From positions 62,001 to 126,000 of the forward strand of contig NZ_ATYT01000009.1 in the NCBI RefSeq assembly GCF_000427825.1: a stretch of DNA of 64,000 nucleotides, in the 5' to 3' direction. This DNA comes from Thermocrispum municipale DSM 44069 (GTDB lineage: Bacteria > Actinomycetota > Actinomycetes > Mycobacteriales > Pseudonocardiaceae). This document shows, piece after piece, positions 34,208 to 41,640 of this stretch (the first letter of the stretch is position 1; each line of letters starts with the position of its first letter). The notes under the pieces are model-generated. The model searched no databases. It saw nothing but the letters and a program-made list of their open reading frames with translations, and was not told the DNA's origin. The position numbers and the translations under genes were made by a program.

Positions 34208-34498
34208 ATGACTTCCGAGGACGACCGTCCCCGCACTCGCGCCGATTACGAGCGCGGATTGCCCGACTACCACGACCCCACCGCCGGGTGGGCCGGTGCG
34301 GCGCCGACCTACAGCGCGTTGACATTGCGGCTGTGGCTGGCCGGCGTCGGCATCGTGCTGAGCATCGCGGTCGGCGTGCTGTGGATCGTCATCGCCGACA
34401 TGATCTGGCCCGCCGTGTTGCTGTTCGCCCTTGCCGCGGTGCTGATCGTGGATCTGGTGTGGGTGGCGCACCGGAAACGACGCGGAGAGCCCGGCTGA
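34208..34498 (+). CDS. Small two-helix membrane protein
   Basis: This 96-residue protein has a polar N terminus (TSEDDRPRTRADYERG) and two hydrophobic segments (about 41-62 and 64-85), followed by a basic tail HRKRRGEPG, which predicts both ends in the cytoplasm. The ATG at 34208 is picked because the protein-like sequence begins there; the ribosome site is weak. The spacing resembles the DUF6343 group of small actinobacterial membrane proteins, with low certainty. It lies divergently from the gene at 33393. Confidence 0.7.
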   Translation: MTSEDDRPRTRADYERGLPDYHDPTAGWAGAAPTYSALTLRLWLAGVGIVLSIAVGVLWIVIADMIWPAVLLFALAAVLIVDLVWVAHRKRRGEPG

Positions 34499-34630
34499 CG
34501 AGACCCGGGAGGGCATGCAGCCCTGTCAGCAGTGACGGGCTCCACCCTGCACGGCGGCGCCCTCGAGCTGCTGGACTCCCCTCCGGAGCTCTCTTCCGGC
34601 CCCGGTTACCGCCGGCCGACCCGGGCTCGC

Positions 34631-35296
34631 TCAGCCAATGGCCTGTGCCAGCAATCCGTCCACGAACGCGCGCAGGCTCTCTTCGTAGTGGTCGCCGGCC
34701 GACACTCGTTGCCAAAGTTCGTCGCCGATGGCGACCAGCTGTGGATGGGTCGCCGGGTCGAGGTCGCCGAGCGCGGCGAACCGGAAATCCTTCGGTCTGC
34801 GCGCGGTGCGGGTGCGCACCACGATCTCGCCGACCGTGAAGTACCACAGCGAGCGGAACACCCGCACGGCTTGCTCGTGCGTGCAGCCGTACTCGGTGGC
34901 CGCGGCGACGATGGTCTCCACCAGCGTGATCGCCCCGGGTCCGACGCGTGCCAGGAAGCCGTCGGTCGCCAGCACCTCGGCCGCCCACGGCGCGGCGGCC
35001 AGCGCGTCCCGCATCGTCGTCGCGGCCGCCACGATGCGGTCCCGCGGCTCGGTGGGCACGTCGCTGAGCGGATGTTGTTCGACCACGTCGTTGATCAGCA
35101 GGATCAGGAGATCTTCGCGATCCCGCACGTGGTGGTAGAGCGTCGTGGTGCCGATGCCCAGCTGCGCGGCCAACCGCCGCAGGGTCAGCTTCTCCCAGCC
35201 CTCGGTGTCGATGATCTTGCGAGCGGCCGCCACGATCTGCGCACGAGACGTCCTCGGCGGGCGGCCTGCCCGACGCGGAGTCGGCGAAGTGGTCAT
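34631..35296 (-). CDS. TetR family regulator of the divergent MFS exporter
   Basis: This 221-residue regulator has a proline/arginine-rich start (PTPRRAGRPPRTSR), an HTH at about 18-64 (AQIVAAARKIIDTEGWEKLTLRRLAAQLG, then IGTTTLYHHVRDREDLLILL) and a TetR_C-like ligand domain. That subgroup contains tetracycline-responsive repressors. The ATG at 35296 follows ATGGGACG. It is divergent from the MFS exporter at 35431; the 134-bp gap contains palindromes near the exporter start. Repression of the exporter, relieved by its substrate, is the expected arrangement. Confidence 0.9.
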   Translation of the reverse strand: MTTSPTPRRAGRPPRTSRAQIVAAARKIIDTEGWEKLTLRRLAAQLGIGTTTLYHHVRDREDLLILLINDVVEQHPLSDVPTEPRDRIVAAATTMRDALAAAPWAAEVLATDGFLARVGPGAITLVETIVAAATEYGCTHEQAVRVFRSLWYFTVGEIVVRTRTARRPKDFRFAALGDLDPATHPQLVAIGDELWQRVSAGDHYEESLRAFVDGLLAQAIG

Positions 35297-35426
35297 CGTC
35301 CCATCATGCTCGATCATGCTGCGTGGGTGGCGGCGAACGGGCCGCGTCCGGCGAGCCGCGACCTCACTCTTTCCAGCGAGTTCCTGATGGGTCGAGCGCG
35401 CCCGGGGTCCGCTTGTGCTATTTTCG

Positions 35427-35447
35427 GAACATGTTCGAAAATTCGAA
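35427..35447. promoter_or_regulatory. Palindromes over the MFS start codon, candidate TetR operator
   Basis: GAACATGTTC (35427-35436) is a perfect palindrome containing the ATG, directly followed by the overlapping TTCGAA-AA-TTCGAA (35434-35447). Such AT-rich dyads are rare in this GC-rich region. Binding here by the divergent TetR protein would block initiation of the exporter. Confidence 0.5.
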
Positions 35448-37137
35448 GCCGGGCCGACCGGCCGAGCGCGGTGCCGCTGGGGGTGGCACCGCCGGCCACG
35501 GCGTCGGCCCGCGCCGCCTCGGTGGTGCCGCACGCCGTTCTCCCGGCAGCGGCACCACCTCCGGCCCGTCCCACGACACTTCCCCCGGGCTGTCCGACGG
35601 CACTCCCTCCGGCCTGTCTGACGGCACCACGTCCGGCCAGTCCGATGGCGCTCCCTCCGATTCGCCTCACGGCGCTTCCTCGAACCCGTCCCACGGTGTT
35701 CCCTCCGGCCCGACTGACAGCGCTCGCTCGGGCCTGTCGCGCGGCGCCACCCTCCTCGCGGTCGCGGTCGTGCAGTTCCTGGTGTCGCTGGATCTGTCGG
35801 TGGTCAACGTGGGCCTTCCGCGTATCGCGGCCGCGCTCGACTTCACCCCGGTCGGCCTCACGTGGGTCATTCACGCCTACGCGTTGACCTTCGGCGGCCT
35901 GCTTCTGCTCGGCGGCAAGGCAGCGGACCGCTACGGGCACAAGCGGGTGCTGCTGATCGGCCTCGTCACGTTCGGCGCGGCGTCGCTGCTCGGCGGCTTC
36001 GCCGAGGAGCCCGGGCATCTCATCGCCGCGCGAGCCGCCCAAGGCATCGGCGCAGCGGCGCTGGCGCCTGCCGCACTCGCCCTGCTCACCGCCACTTTCC
36101 CGACGGGCCGCGAGCGCGTCCGCGCCTTCGGCGTGTGGAGCGCGATGAACGCTGCCGGTGGTGCCTTCGGCGTGGTGGCAGGCGGCGTGCTGACCGAGTA
36201 CGCGGGCTGGCAATGGGTGATGTGGGTGAACGTGCCGATGGTCGCGATCACCCTGCTGTTGGCCAACCGCATCGCGCCCGGCCCCAGTCCGAGCCGCTCC
36301 ACCCGGCCCGACGTCGTCGGCGCCGTGCTCGCCACCGCGGGCATGACGCTGCTGGTCTACGGCATCGTGCGCACCGAGCACAACGGCTGGACGTCGGCGA
36401 GCACGCTCGTTCCGCTGACCGTCGCCGTCGTGCTGCTGTTGGCGTTCTTGCAGGTGGAGCGCACCACCGAGCGGGACCCGCTGGTTCGCCTCGGCCTGCT
36501 GACCAACCGGTCCGTCGCCGGCGCCAACCTGTTCAACCTGCTGCTCGGCGCGGCCATGGCCTCGGCGTTCTACTTCATCTCGCTCTACCTGCAGCGAGTG
36601 CTGCACCACGGACCTGCCCGGACCGGGCTGGAAGTCCTGCCGTTCGCGCTCGGGGTGATCGTCGGCTCGGTCGTGGCCATCAAGCTCGGCTACCGGTTCG
36701 CCCCTCGCCTGCTGCTCATCGGTGGCGGGGTGGTCACCGCGTCGGGCTTCGGCTGGTTCGGCCTCGTCGACGCCGACGGCACTTTCCTTGCCGACGTGCT
36801 CGGGCCGTCCGTGGTGACCAGCATCGGCTTCGGGATCTGCCTGGCCCCACTGGTCTCCACCGCGACCGCCGGTGTTGCCGCGCACGAGTCCGGCACGGCG
36901 TCCGGCCTGCTCAACAGCTCGCGGCAGCTCGGCGCCGCGCTGGGTCTGGCCGCGCTGGGCACCACGGCACACCACTTCTCCGATGCACCCACCCCGGCCG
37001 GGCTCAGCGGCGGTTACGCCCTCGGCCTGGCTCTCTGCGCCGCACTCCTGCTGGTGGCCGTGCTGATCGCCGGCACCGTGCTGCCCCGCACCACGAACAC
37101 CTCCGCACCATCCGCACAACACGAAAGGAACACCTGA
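35431..37137 (+). CDS. MFS drug exporter (DHA2-like) with repetitive N-terminal extension
   Basis: This 568-residue transporter has about 14 hydrophobic segments from residue 105 on, with the first-helix motif LVSLDLSVVNVGLP, motif A GGKAADRYGHKRVLL and the EmrB/QacA-type layout. In front lies a polar, disordered extension of about 100 residues, of which residues 41-104 form eight imperfect octapeptide repeats. DHA2 members usually begin only 10-20 residues before helix 1. The ATG at 35431 lies within a palindrome; a later start near residue 100 is conceivable but none has a clear ribosome site. It is coupled to the next gene by TGATG. Confidence 0.88.
   Translation: MFENSKPGRPAERGAAGGGTAGHGVGPRRLGGAARRSPGSGTTSGPSHDTSPGLSDGTPSGLSDGTTSGQSDGAPSDSPHGASSNPSHGVPSGPTDSARSGLSRGATLLAVAVVQFLVSLDLSVVNVGLPRIAAALDFTPVGLTWVIHAYALTFGGLLLLGGKAADRYGHKRVLLIGLVTFGAASLLGGFAEEPGHLIAARAAQGIGAAALAPAALALLTATFPTGRERVRAFGVWSAMNAAGGAFGVVAGGVLTEYAGWQWVMWVNVPMVAITLLLANRIAPGPSPSRSTRPDVVGAVLATAGMTLLVYGIVRTEHNGWTSASTLVPLTVAVVLLLAFLQVERTTERDPLVRLGLLTNRSVAGANLFNLLLGAAMASAFYFISLYLQRVLHHGPARTGLEVLPFALGVIVGSVVAIKLGYRFAPRLLLIGGGVVTASGFGWFGLVDADGTFLADVLGPSVVTSIGFGICLAPLVSTATAGVAAHESGTASGLLNSSRQLGAALGLAALGTTAHHFSDAPTPAGLSGGYALGLALCAALLLVAVLIAGTVLPRTTNTSAPSAQHERNT
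35551..35742 (+). repeat. 24-bp coding repeat, eight copies, in the MFS gene
   Basis: Eight in-frame 24-bp units encode octapeptides such as GTTSGPSH, DTSPGLSD, GTPSGLSD and GTTSGQSD, then more divergent GAPSDSPH, GASSNPSH, GVPSGPTD and SARSGLSR. The middle copies are the most alike at the DNA level. The period is exact through the array. Confidence 0.85.
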
Positions 37138-37586
37138 TGTCGACCCGTAGTCCCGAGAAGAACGCGGTGTGGGCGATGTACGCCGGCATCGCGCTCACCG
37201 CGCTGGCCACGCTGGTCTCGTTCTCCAGCACGGGGACACTGGAGGCCCACATCAAGAAGGGGTACCCCGACTACACCGCCGAGCGCGTCGCGGAAACACT
37301 GGACGCGTACAACATGCTCTTCACGACCGTCGCGGTGCTGGCGGCCGCATGCTGGCTGTGGTCGATCTGGGTGGTCAAGAAGAACAAGAGCTGGGCCCGC
37401 TGGGCGATCTCGGCCTCGTTCCTGGCCGGCCTGACCGTCGCGCTTGCCATGGTGTTCATTCGCGACGAGTCCGGTGACGTCGGAGTGCCGACCGAACTGA
37501 GCCTGCTGTACCTGCTGCCCTGCGTCGCCGGGTTGGCGACCGTGGTCCTGGTGTGGCGCCGCGAGCCCAGCCGCGTCACGGCCTAG
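37137..37586 (+). CDS. Four-helix membrane protein coupled to the MFS exporter
   Basis: This 149-residue protein has four hydrophobic segments (about 13-30, 60-80, 88-108 and 120-140) separated by short polar loops. Its ATG overlaps the MFS stop (TGATG), so it is translated with the exporter. I do not recognise a family; small accessory membrane proteins beside MFS exporters are common. Its TAG stop shares the CTAG at 37583-37586 with the convergent PucR-type gene. Confidence 0.8.
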   Translation: MSTRSPEKNAVWAMYAGIALTALATLVSFSSTGTLEAHIKKGYPDYTAERVAETLDAYNMLFTTVAVLAAACWLWSIWVVKKNKSWARWAISASFLAGLTVALAMVFIRDESGDVGVPTELSLLYLLPCVAGLATVVLVWRREPSRVTA

Positions 37587-39106
37587 TCGCCGTCGACGGC
37601 CAACGCGATGATCATCGCCCGCCGTTTGCGCGGGTCATCCAGCTCGAGCGTGGTCACCTCGTGCATCTTGCGGAGCCGGTTCCGCACGGTGTTGGGGTGC
37701 ACGCCGAGCTGTTTGGCCGTCACCGGCAGGTCGCCGCCGGTCTCCAGCCAGGTCCGCAACGTCGACACGAAGCGGGTGCCGTGCTCGGCGTCGTGTCTGC
37801 GCAGGTCACCGATGGGTCCGCGCTGCGGTCGCCGCCCCGCTTGCGAGACCGCACGCAGCCGGCGCAGCAAGATGTCGTCCCAGGACTCGTCATAAGCGAC
37901 CGGCGGCGACCCCTCCGGTCGGGTGCCGTGCAGCGCCAGACATTCGTCCGCTTCCTGCCTGCTCGCCGACAGCTCCGCCACCGACGCGACGCCGCCGATA
38001 CCAGCGGTCACGACGGCGTGCTCGGGAAGCGACCCGCGGATGTCGTCGATCCAGGTACGCGCCGCGGGCAGGCTGTCGCTGCCGAAGATCGTGTACAGGG
38101 TGTTGCCGATCAATGCGCTGCGGCCGGGTCGCGACCAGCCGAAACCGGTGGTGGCCCGTTCGAACGTCAACAGCAACGCCGCGTGCCGCTCCTCGCGCAC
38201 GTGGGCCTGCATGGCGATCACCCTGGTCGCGGTGTGCTGCAACCCCAGCTGGCTGGCGACCGCGGCATCGGCGGTGCCCTCCAGCAGCCGGATCACCAGA
38301 TCCGACTCGATCTGCCGCTCGAGGTCGGCGCTCGCCCGCGACCGCAGCAGGTGCAGGGCCACCGCCCGGGAGCCGTCGACCAGCGCGTCGTACTGCTCGC
38401 CGGTGATGGGCTCGGCGCACTCCACCCACACCGAACCGAGCATCTGCCGTCCGGCGCGTACCGCCACCACCATCCGGCCGCTCAGCCCCAGCGCGGGGTC
38501 CCCGGCCACGTAGAACGGTTCGTCGGAGGCGGCCAGGTTCGCGAACACTCCTTGCCGCTCGAACAGCGACCGCACGTCGTCGGGCACCCGCCGCCCCAGG
38601 ATCGTCTCCAACCGGGCGCGGTCCGCTCCCTGCTGCAGGTCCGAGTAGGCCAGCACCCGCGACATCTGATCCTCGATGGTGACCGGTCCGCCGACCGCGT
38701 CGGCGATGTTGTCGGCCAGCGCGAACAGGTCCGTGGGGCCGCGACCGGACTCGGTCTCCCTGCCTTCCATGATCAAGCCGTAGACCACGCCGGTGATCTG
38801 GCTCCACGACACCTCGGAGTCCAGCGCCAGGACCGCCACCCCGTACTCCCGCACCAGCGCCTCGATCTCGTCGTGCCTGCCGACCCTGACCAGCGCCACC
38901 AAGGCGTGCGCGGTGGCGGCGAGCTCGACGGCACGCGCCGCGGAATCCACCCCGACCGCGATGTAGACGTCGCCGCTGTCCAGCCGGGGATCGGTCGCGT
39001 CGTGCACCACGATGCTGCGCAGTTCGCTGTCTCGGGATGCGGACGACGGATGGAAGCGCACGCCGTACCGCCCGAGCACGTTGACGAGGCGATCCAGCCG
39101 AACCAT
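37583..39106 (-). CDS. PucR/CdaR family transcriptional regulator
   Basis: This 507-residue regulator has an N-terminal PucR-like sensor region (about 1-125), a GGDEF-like middle and a C-terminal PucR helix-turn-helix (about 440-505: FVSTLRTWLETGGDLPVTAKQLGVHPNTVRNRLRKM). PucR-type proteins usually activate catabolism of purines, amino acids or related compounds. It is divergent from the D-amino-acid dehydrogenase gene, 149 bp apart, which suggests that this is its target. The ATG at 39106 follows GGGAGCGAGGGCGG. Confidence 0.9.
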   Translation of the reverse strand: MVRLDRLVNVLGRYGVRFHPSSASRDSELRSIVVHDATDPRLDSGDVYIAVGVDSAARAVELAATAHALVALVRVGRHDEIEALVREYGVAVLALDSEVSWSQITGVVYGLIMEGRETESGRGPTDLFALADNIADAVGGPVTIEDQMSRVLAYSDLQQGADRARLETILGRRVPDDVRSLFERQGVFANLAASDEPFYVAGDPALGLSGRMVVAVRAGRQMLGSVWVECAEPITGEQYDALVDGSRAVALHLLRSRASADLERQIESDLVIRLLEGTADAAVASQLGLQHTATRVIAMQAHVREERHAALLLTFERATTGFGWSRPGRSALIGNTLYTIFGSDSLPAARTWIDDIRGSLPEHAVVTAGIGGVASVAELSASRQEADECLALHGTRPEGSPPVAYDESWDDILLRRLRAVSQAGRRPQRGPIGDLRRHDAEHGTRFVSTLRTWLETGGDLPVTAKQLGVHPNTVRNRLRKMHEVTTLELDDPRKRRAMIIALAVDGD

Positions 39107-39126
39107 CCGCCCTCGCTCCCGTCGAC

Positions 39127-39142
39127 GTTGTGGTGGGACAAC
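39127..39142. promoter_or_regulatory. Inverted repeat between the PucR and DadA genes
   Basis: GTTGTGGTGGGACAAC has 5-bp arms around a 6-bp spacer. Beside it ACAAGCC (39141-39147) is inverted as GGCTTGT at 39185-39191, and ACAAGC occurs again at 39173. These are candidate binding sites for the PucR-type regulator; the statistical weight is modest. Confidence 0.35.
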
Positions 39143-39255
39143 AAGCCAAGCTAGTGAAACTGTGGTGAACGAACAAGCGAACCGGGCTTGTGGCGGGCAT
39201 CATCAGGGCTACACCCCAACGCAAGCATTTCGCCCACGAGGCGCGGGAGGTACCC

Positions 39256-40515
39256 ATGGCAGGCTTCGAGCGCATCGACGGCGGACCCCGTTCGGTCATC
39301 GTGGTGGGCGCGGGAATCGTCGGTCTGTCCACCGCCTGGTTCCTGCAAGAACGCGGCGTCGAAGTCACCGTCCTTGATCGCAAGGGCGTCGCCGCGGGTT
39401 CCTCCTGGGGTAACGCGGGCTGGATCGCCCCCGGCCTGGCCATCCCGCTCAACGAGCCGTCCGTGCTCCGCTACGGCCTGAAGTCGCTGGCCAACCCGAA
39501 AGCGCCGCTGCACATCCCGGTGACGTTCGACCCGGCGCTGTGGGCGTTTCTGACCCGGTTCGCGGCGAACTGTCACTGGGGCTCGTGGACCAGGGCCGTG
39601 CAGACCGGTCTGCCGCTCAACGAGGAGTCCATCGAGGCCTACGACGTCCTCACCGCCAACGGCGTCGCGGAGCCGACCAACCCCGGTCCGATCACCGCGG
39701 GCTTCACCTCGCCGCGCGCGGCCGTCGGTCTGCTGCACGAGTTGCGGCGCATGGCCGACGCCGGGCAGCATGTCCCGCACGCCGCGCTGGAGCGTGACCA
39801 ACTGCGCGAGCTCGTGCCGCTGGCCTCGGACGCGCTGAACGCGGGCGTGCGGATCGACGAGCAGCGGTTCGTCAACCCGGGACGATTCGTGCACGCGCTG
39901 GCCGACTCGGTCACCTCGCGCGGCGGCACGATTTCCACCGTCGAGGTGGTCGACATCCAGGCCGCGGAGTCCGGGGTCACGGTGTACGGCCGCTCCGGCC
40001 AGACCTACCGGGCGGACGCCGCGGTGGTCGCGACCGGTGCGTGGTTGTCGGCCATGGCCCGCGAGTGGGGCGTCCGCGTCCCGGTGCGCGCCGGCCGCGG
40101 CTACTCGTTCACCGTGCCGGTCGACCGCGAGATCCCCGGCCCGATCTACCTGCCGGAGGTCCGGGTGGCCTGCACGCCGTACCAGGGCGCGCTGCGGGTC
40201 GCCGGGACGATGGAGTTCCGCAAGCCGGACGACCCGTTCGTGCCCGCGCGTCTGGAGGCCATCGTCGCCTCCACCCGGCCGTTGCTCGACGGTGTCCGCT
40301 GGGACGAGCGCACCGACGAATGGGTCGGCCCGCGCCCGGTGACGCCGGACGGCCGCCCGCTGATCGGTGCCACGCGGCAGCCGAACCTGTTCGTCGCGGG
40401 CGGGCACGGCATGTGGGGTCTGGCGCAGGGGCCGGTGACCGGTCGCCTGCTCGCGGAGCAGATCACCACGGGCAAGCAGCCGGCCGCGCTGATCGACTGC
40501 GACCCGCTGCGCTGA
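39256..40515 (+). CDS. FAD-dependent amino-acid dehydrogenase (DadA-like)
   Basis: This 419-residue DAO-family flavoprotein has the dinucleotide motif VIVVGAGIVGLSTAWFLQERG (about 15-35), VLDRKGVAAGSSWGNAGWI and a C-terminal FAD motif FVAGGHGMWGLAQGP. The GSSWGNAG stretch is typical of DadA, which oxidises D-amino acids to keto acids and ammonia with electrons going to the respiratory chain. GGGAGG lies five bases before the ATG at 39256. The divergent PucR-type regulator suggests induction by the substrate. Sarcosine- or proline-type substrates cannot be excluded. Confidence 0.9.
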   Translation: MAGFERIDGGPRSVIVVGAGIVGLSTAWFLQERGVEVTVLDRKGVAAGSSWGNAGWIAPGLAIPLNEPSVLRYGLKSLANPKAPLHIPVTFDPALWAFLTRFAANCHWGSWTRAVQTGLPLNEESIEAYDVLTANGVAEPTNPGPITAGFTSPRAAVGLLHELRRMADAGQHVPHAALERDQLRELVPLASDALNAGVRIDEQRFVNPGRFVHALADSVTSRGGTISTVEVVDIQAAESGVTVYGRSGQTYRADAAVVATGAWLSAMAREWGVRVPVRAGRGYSFTVPVDREIPGPIYLPEVRVACTPYQGALRVAGTMEFRKPDDPFVPARLEAIVASTRPLLDGVRWDERTDEWVGPRPVTPDGRPLIGATRQPNLFVAGGHGMWGLAQGPVTGRLLAEQITTGKQPAALIDCDPLR

Positions 40516-40525
40516 CCGCCCCGGT

Positions 40526-41428
40526 TCACCGAGGGAGCAGGAGAATCCACACCTGCCCGTCGCCCAGCGGCAACGGTTGACCCGTCTTCGTGCGATAGAC
40601 CGTCTCCCGGTCCGCGCTGGTTCGGGTCCAGGTGCCGGTGTACTCGCGGCCACCTCGCAGGACGGTGACCGGCCCGGACCCGACGGAGTCCACGACCGGC
40701 GACGGATTGCCCGCCGAGTCGACGATGTCGGCCCCGGTCACGATGGTCACCCGTTGCACGACGACGGTGTCGGCGCGCAGGCGTCCGCTCTCGGTGGACG
40801 TCAGCGGCTTGCCGTCCAGCGTCACGCGCCATGCCTTGTCCGCTGTCGACCACGTGAACCGGTACGACGCGGCCTCGAAATCGACTCGGTGCGACGTGAT
40901 CTGCTTGCCGCCGGCGGGCGCGGGCCCGGTGTGCAGGGGCATGTCGACCGGCTCGGTCGCGGGCACCTGGCGCGGTTCGACGAACAGGTTGTGCGGCCGC
41001 GGTCCGTCGTTGTCCCGGTAGAACGCTTTGCCTGCGGTCTTCGGGGTGGCGTGCACCAGGTCGGCTTTGTCCAGCAACGGCTGCAGCTTGGGTGACGCGC
41101 CGCTGTAGGTCAGCACCGGCCGGTCGAGGTAGCGCAGCAGCTTGATGTCGGTTTCCCGAGCGCTGCGGATGGGGCCGATCACGCTGGGCCGCCTGCCCCA
41201 GTAGACGGCGGCGAATCTCGTGATGCCGCCTTCGACCGGCTCCACGTAGATCACGTCTGCCGACGACAGCCCGGTGTGTGGCCGTGCTTTCGCGGCGTTG
41301 TCGACCTTCACCACCAGTGCGGGGGGCAGCCCGCTCGGCTGCGCCGCCGCCGGTGGAACCATCAGCGTGCTCGCCACCGCGGCGGCCGCCGCCAGCACGG
41401 CGAGTTGGAACTTTCGCGACTCTCCCAT
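40526..41428 (-). CDS. DUF3048 (YerB-like) secreted protein
   Basis: This 300-residue protein has a Sec signal (about 1-27, ending PPAAAQPS) and the DUF3048 pattern: LPPALVVKVDNAAKARPHTGLSSADVIYVEPVEGGITRF, GPIRSARETDI and HNLFV. YerB-like proteins are exported; a lid-like role at the cell envelope is known only loosely. The ATG at 41428 is taken as the start because the signal peptide begins there; the ribosome site is weak and the frame is open upstream. It is convergent with dadA, 10 bp apart. Confidence 0.88.
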   Translation of the reverse strand: MGESRKFQLAVLAAAAAVASTLMVPPAAAQPSGLPPALVVKVDNAAKARPHTGLSSADVIYVEPVEGGITRFAAVYWGRRPSVIGPIRSARETDIKLLRYLDRPVLTYSGASPKLQPLLDKADLVHATPKTAGKAFYRDNDGPRPHNLFVEPRQVPATEPVDMPLHTGPAPAGGKQITSHRVDFEAASYRFTWSTADKAWRVTLDGKPLTSTESGRLRADTVVVQRVTIVTGADIVDSAGNPSPVVDSVGSGPVTVLRGGREYTGTWTRTSADRETVYRTKTGQPLPLGDGQVWILLLPR

Positions 41429-41640
41429 GCCGGCAATGATCAGCGCGCCGCCGCGTTTTCGCTGGTTGTCGTCGCGTGATCGGGTGGCGCCTGCTGGTCG
41501 ACACGGCAGGCAACTCCGCCTCAAGCTCCTGACCGCCACGGATCGGCCGGTCGCACGCCGGCAGTGACTTGTCGGCGGCCTGGCCGTCGCGTGGGCGGCG
41601 GTCTCACCTCAGCGGCCCGGCCGTCGCCGATCGACAAGCG

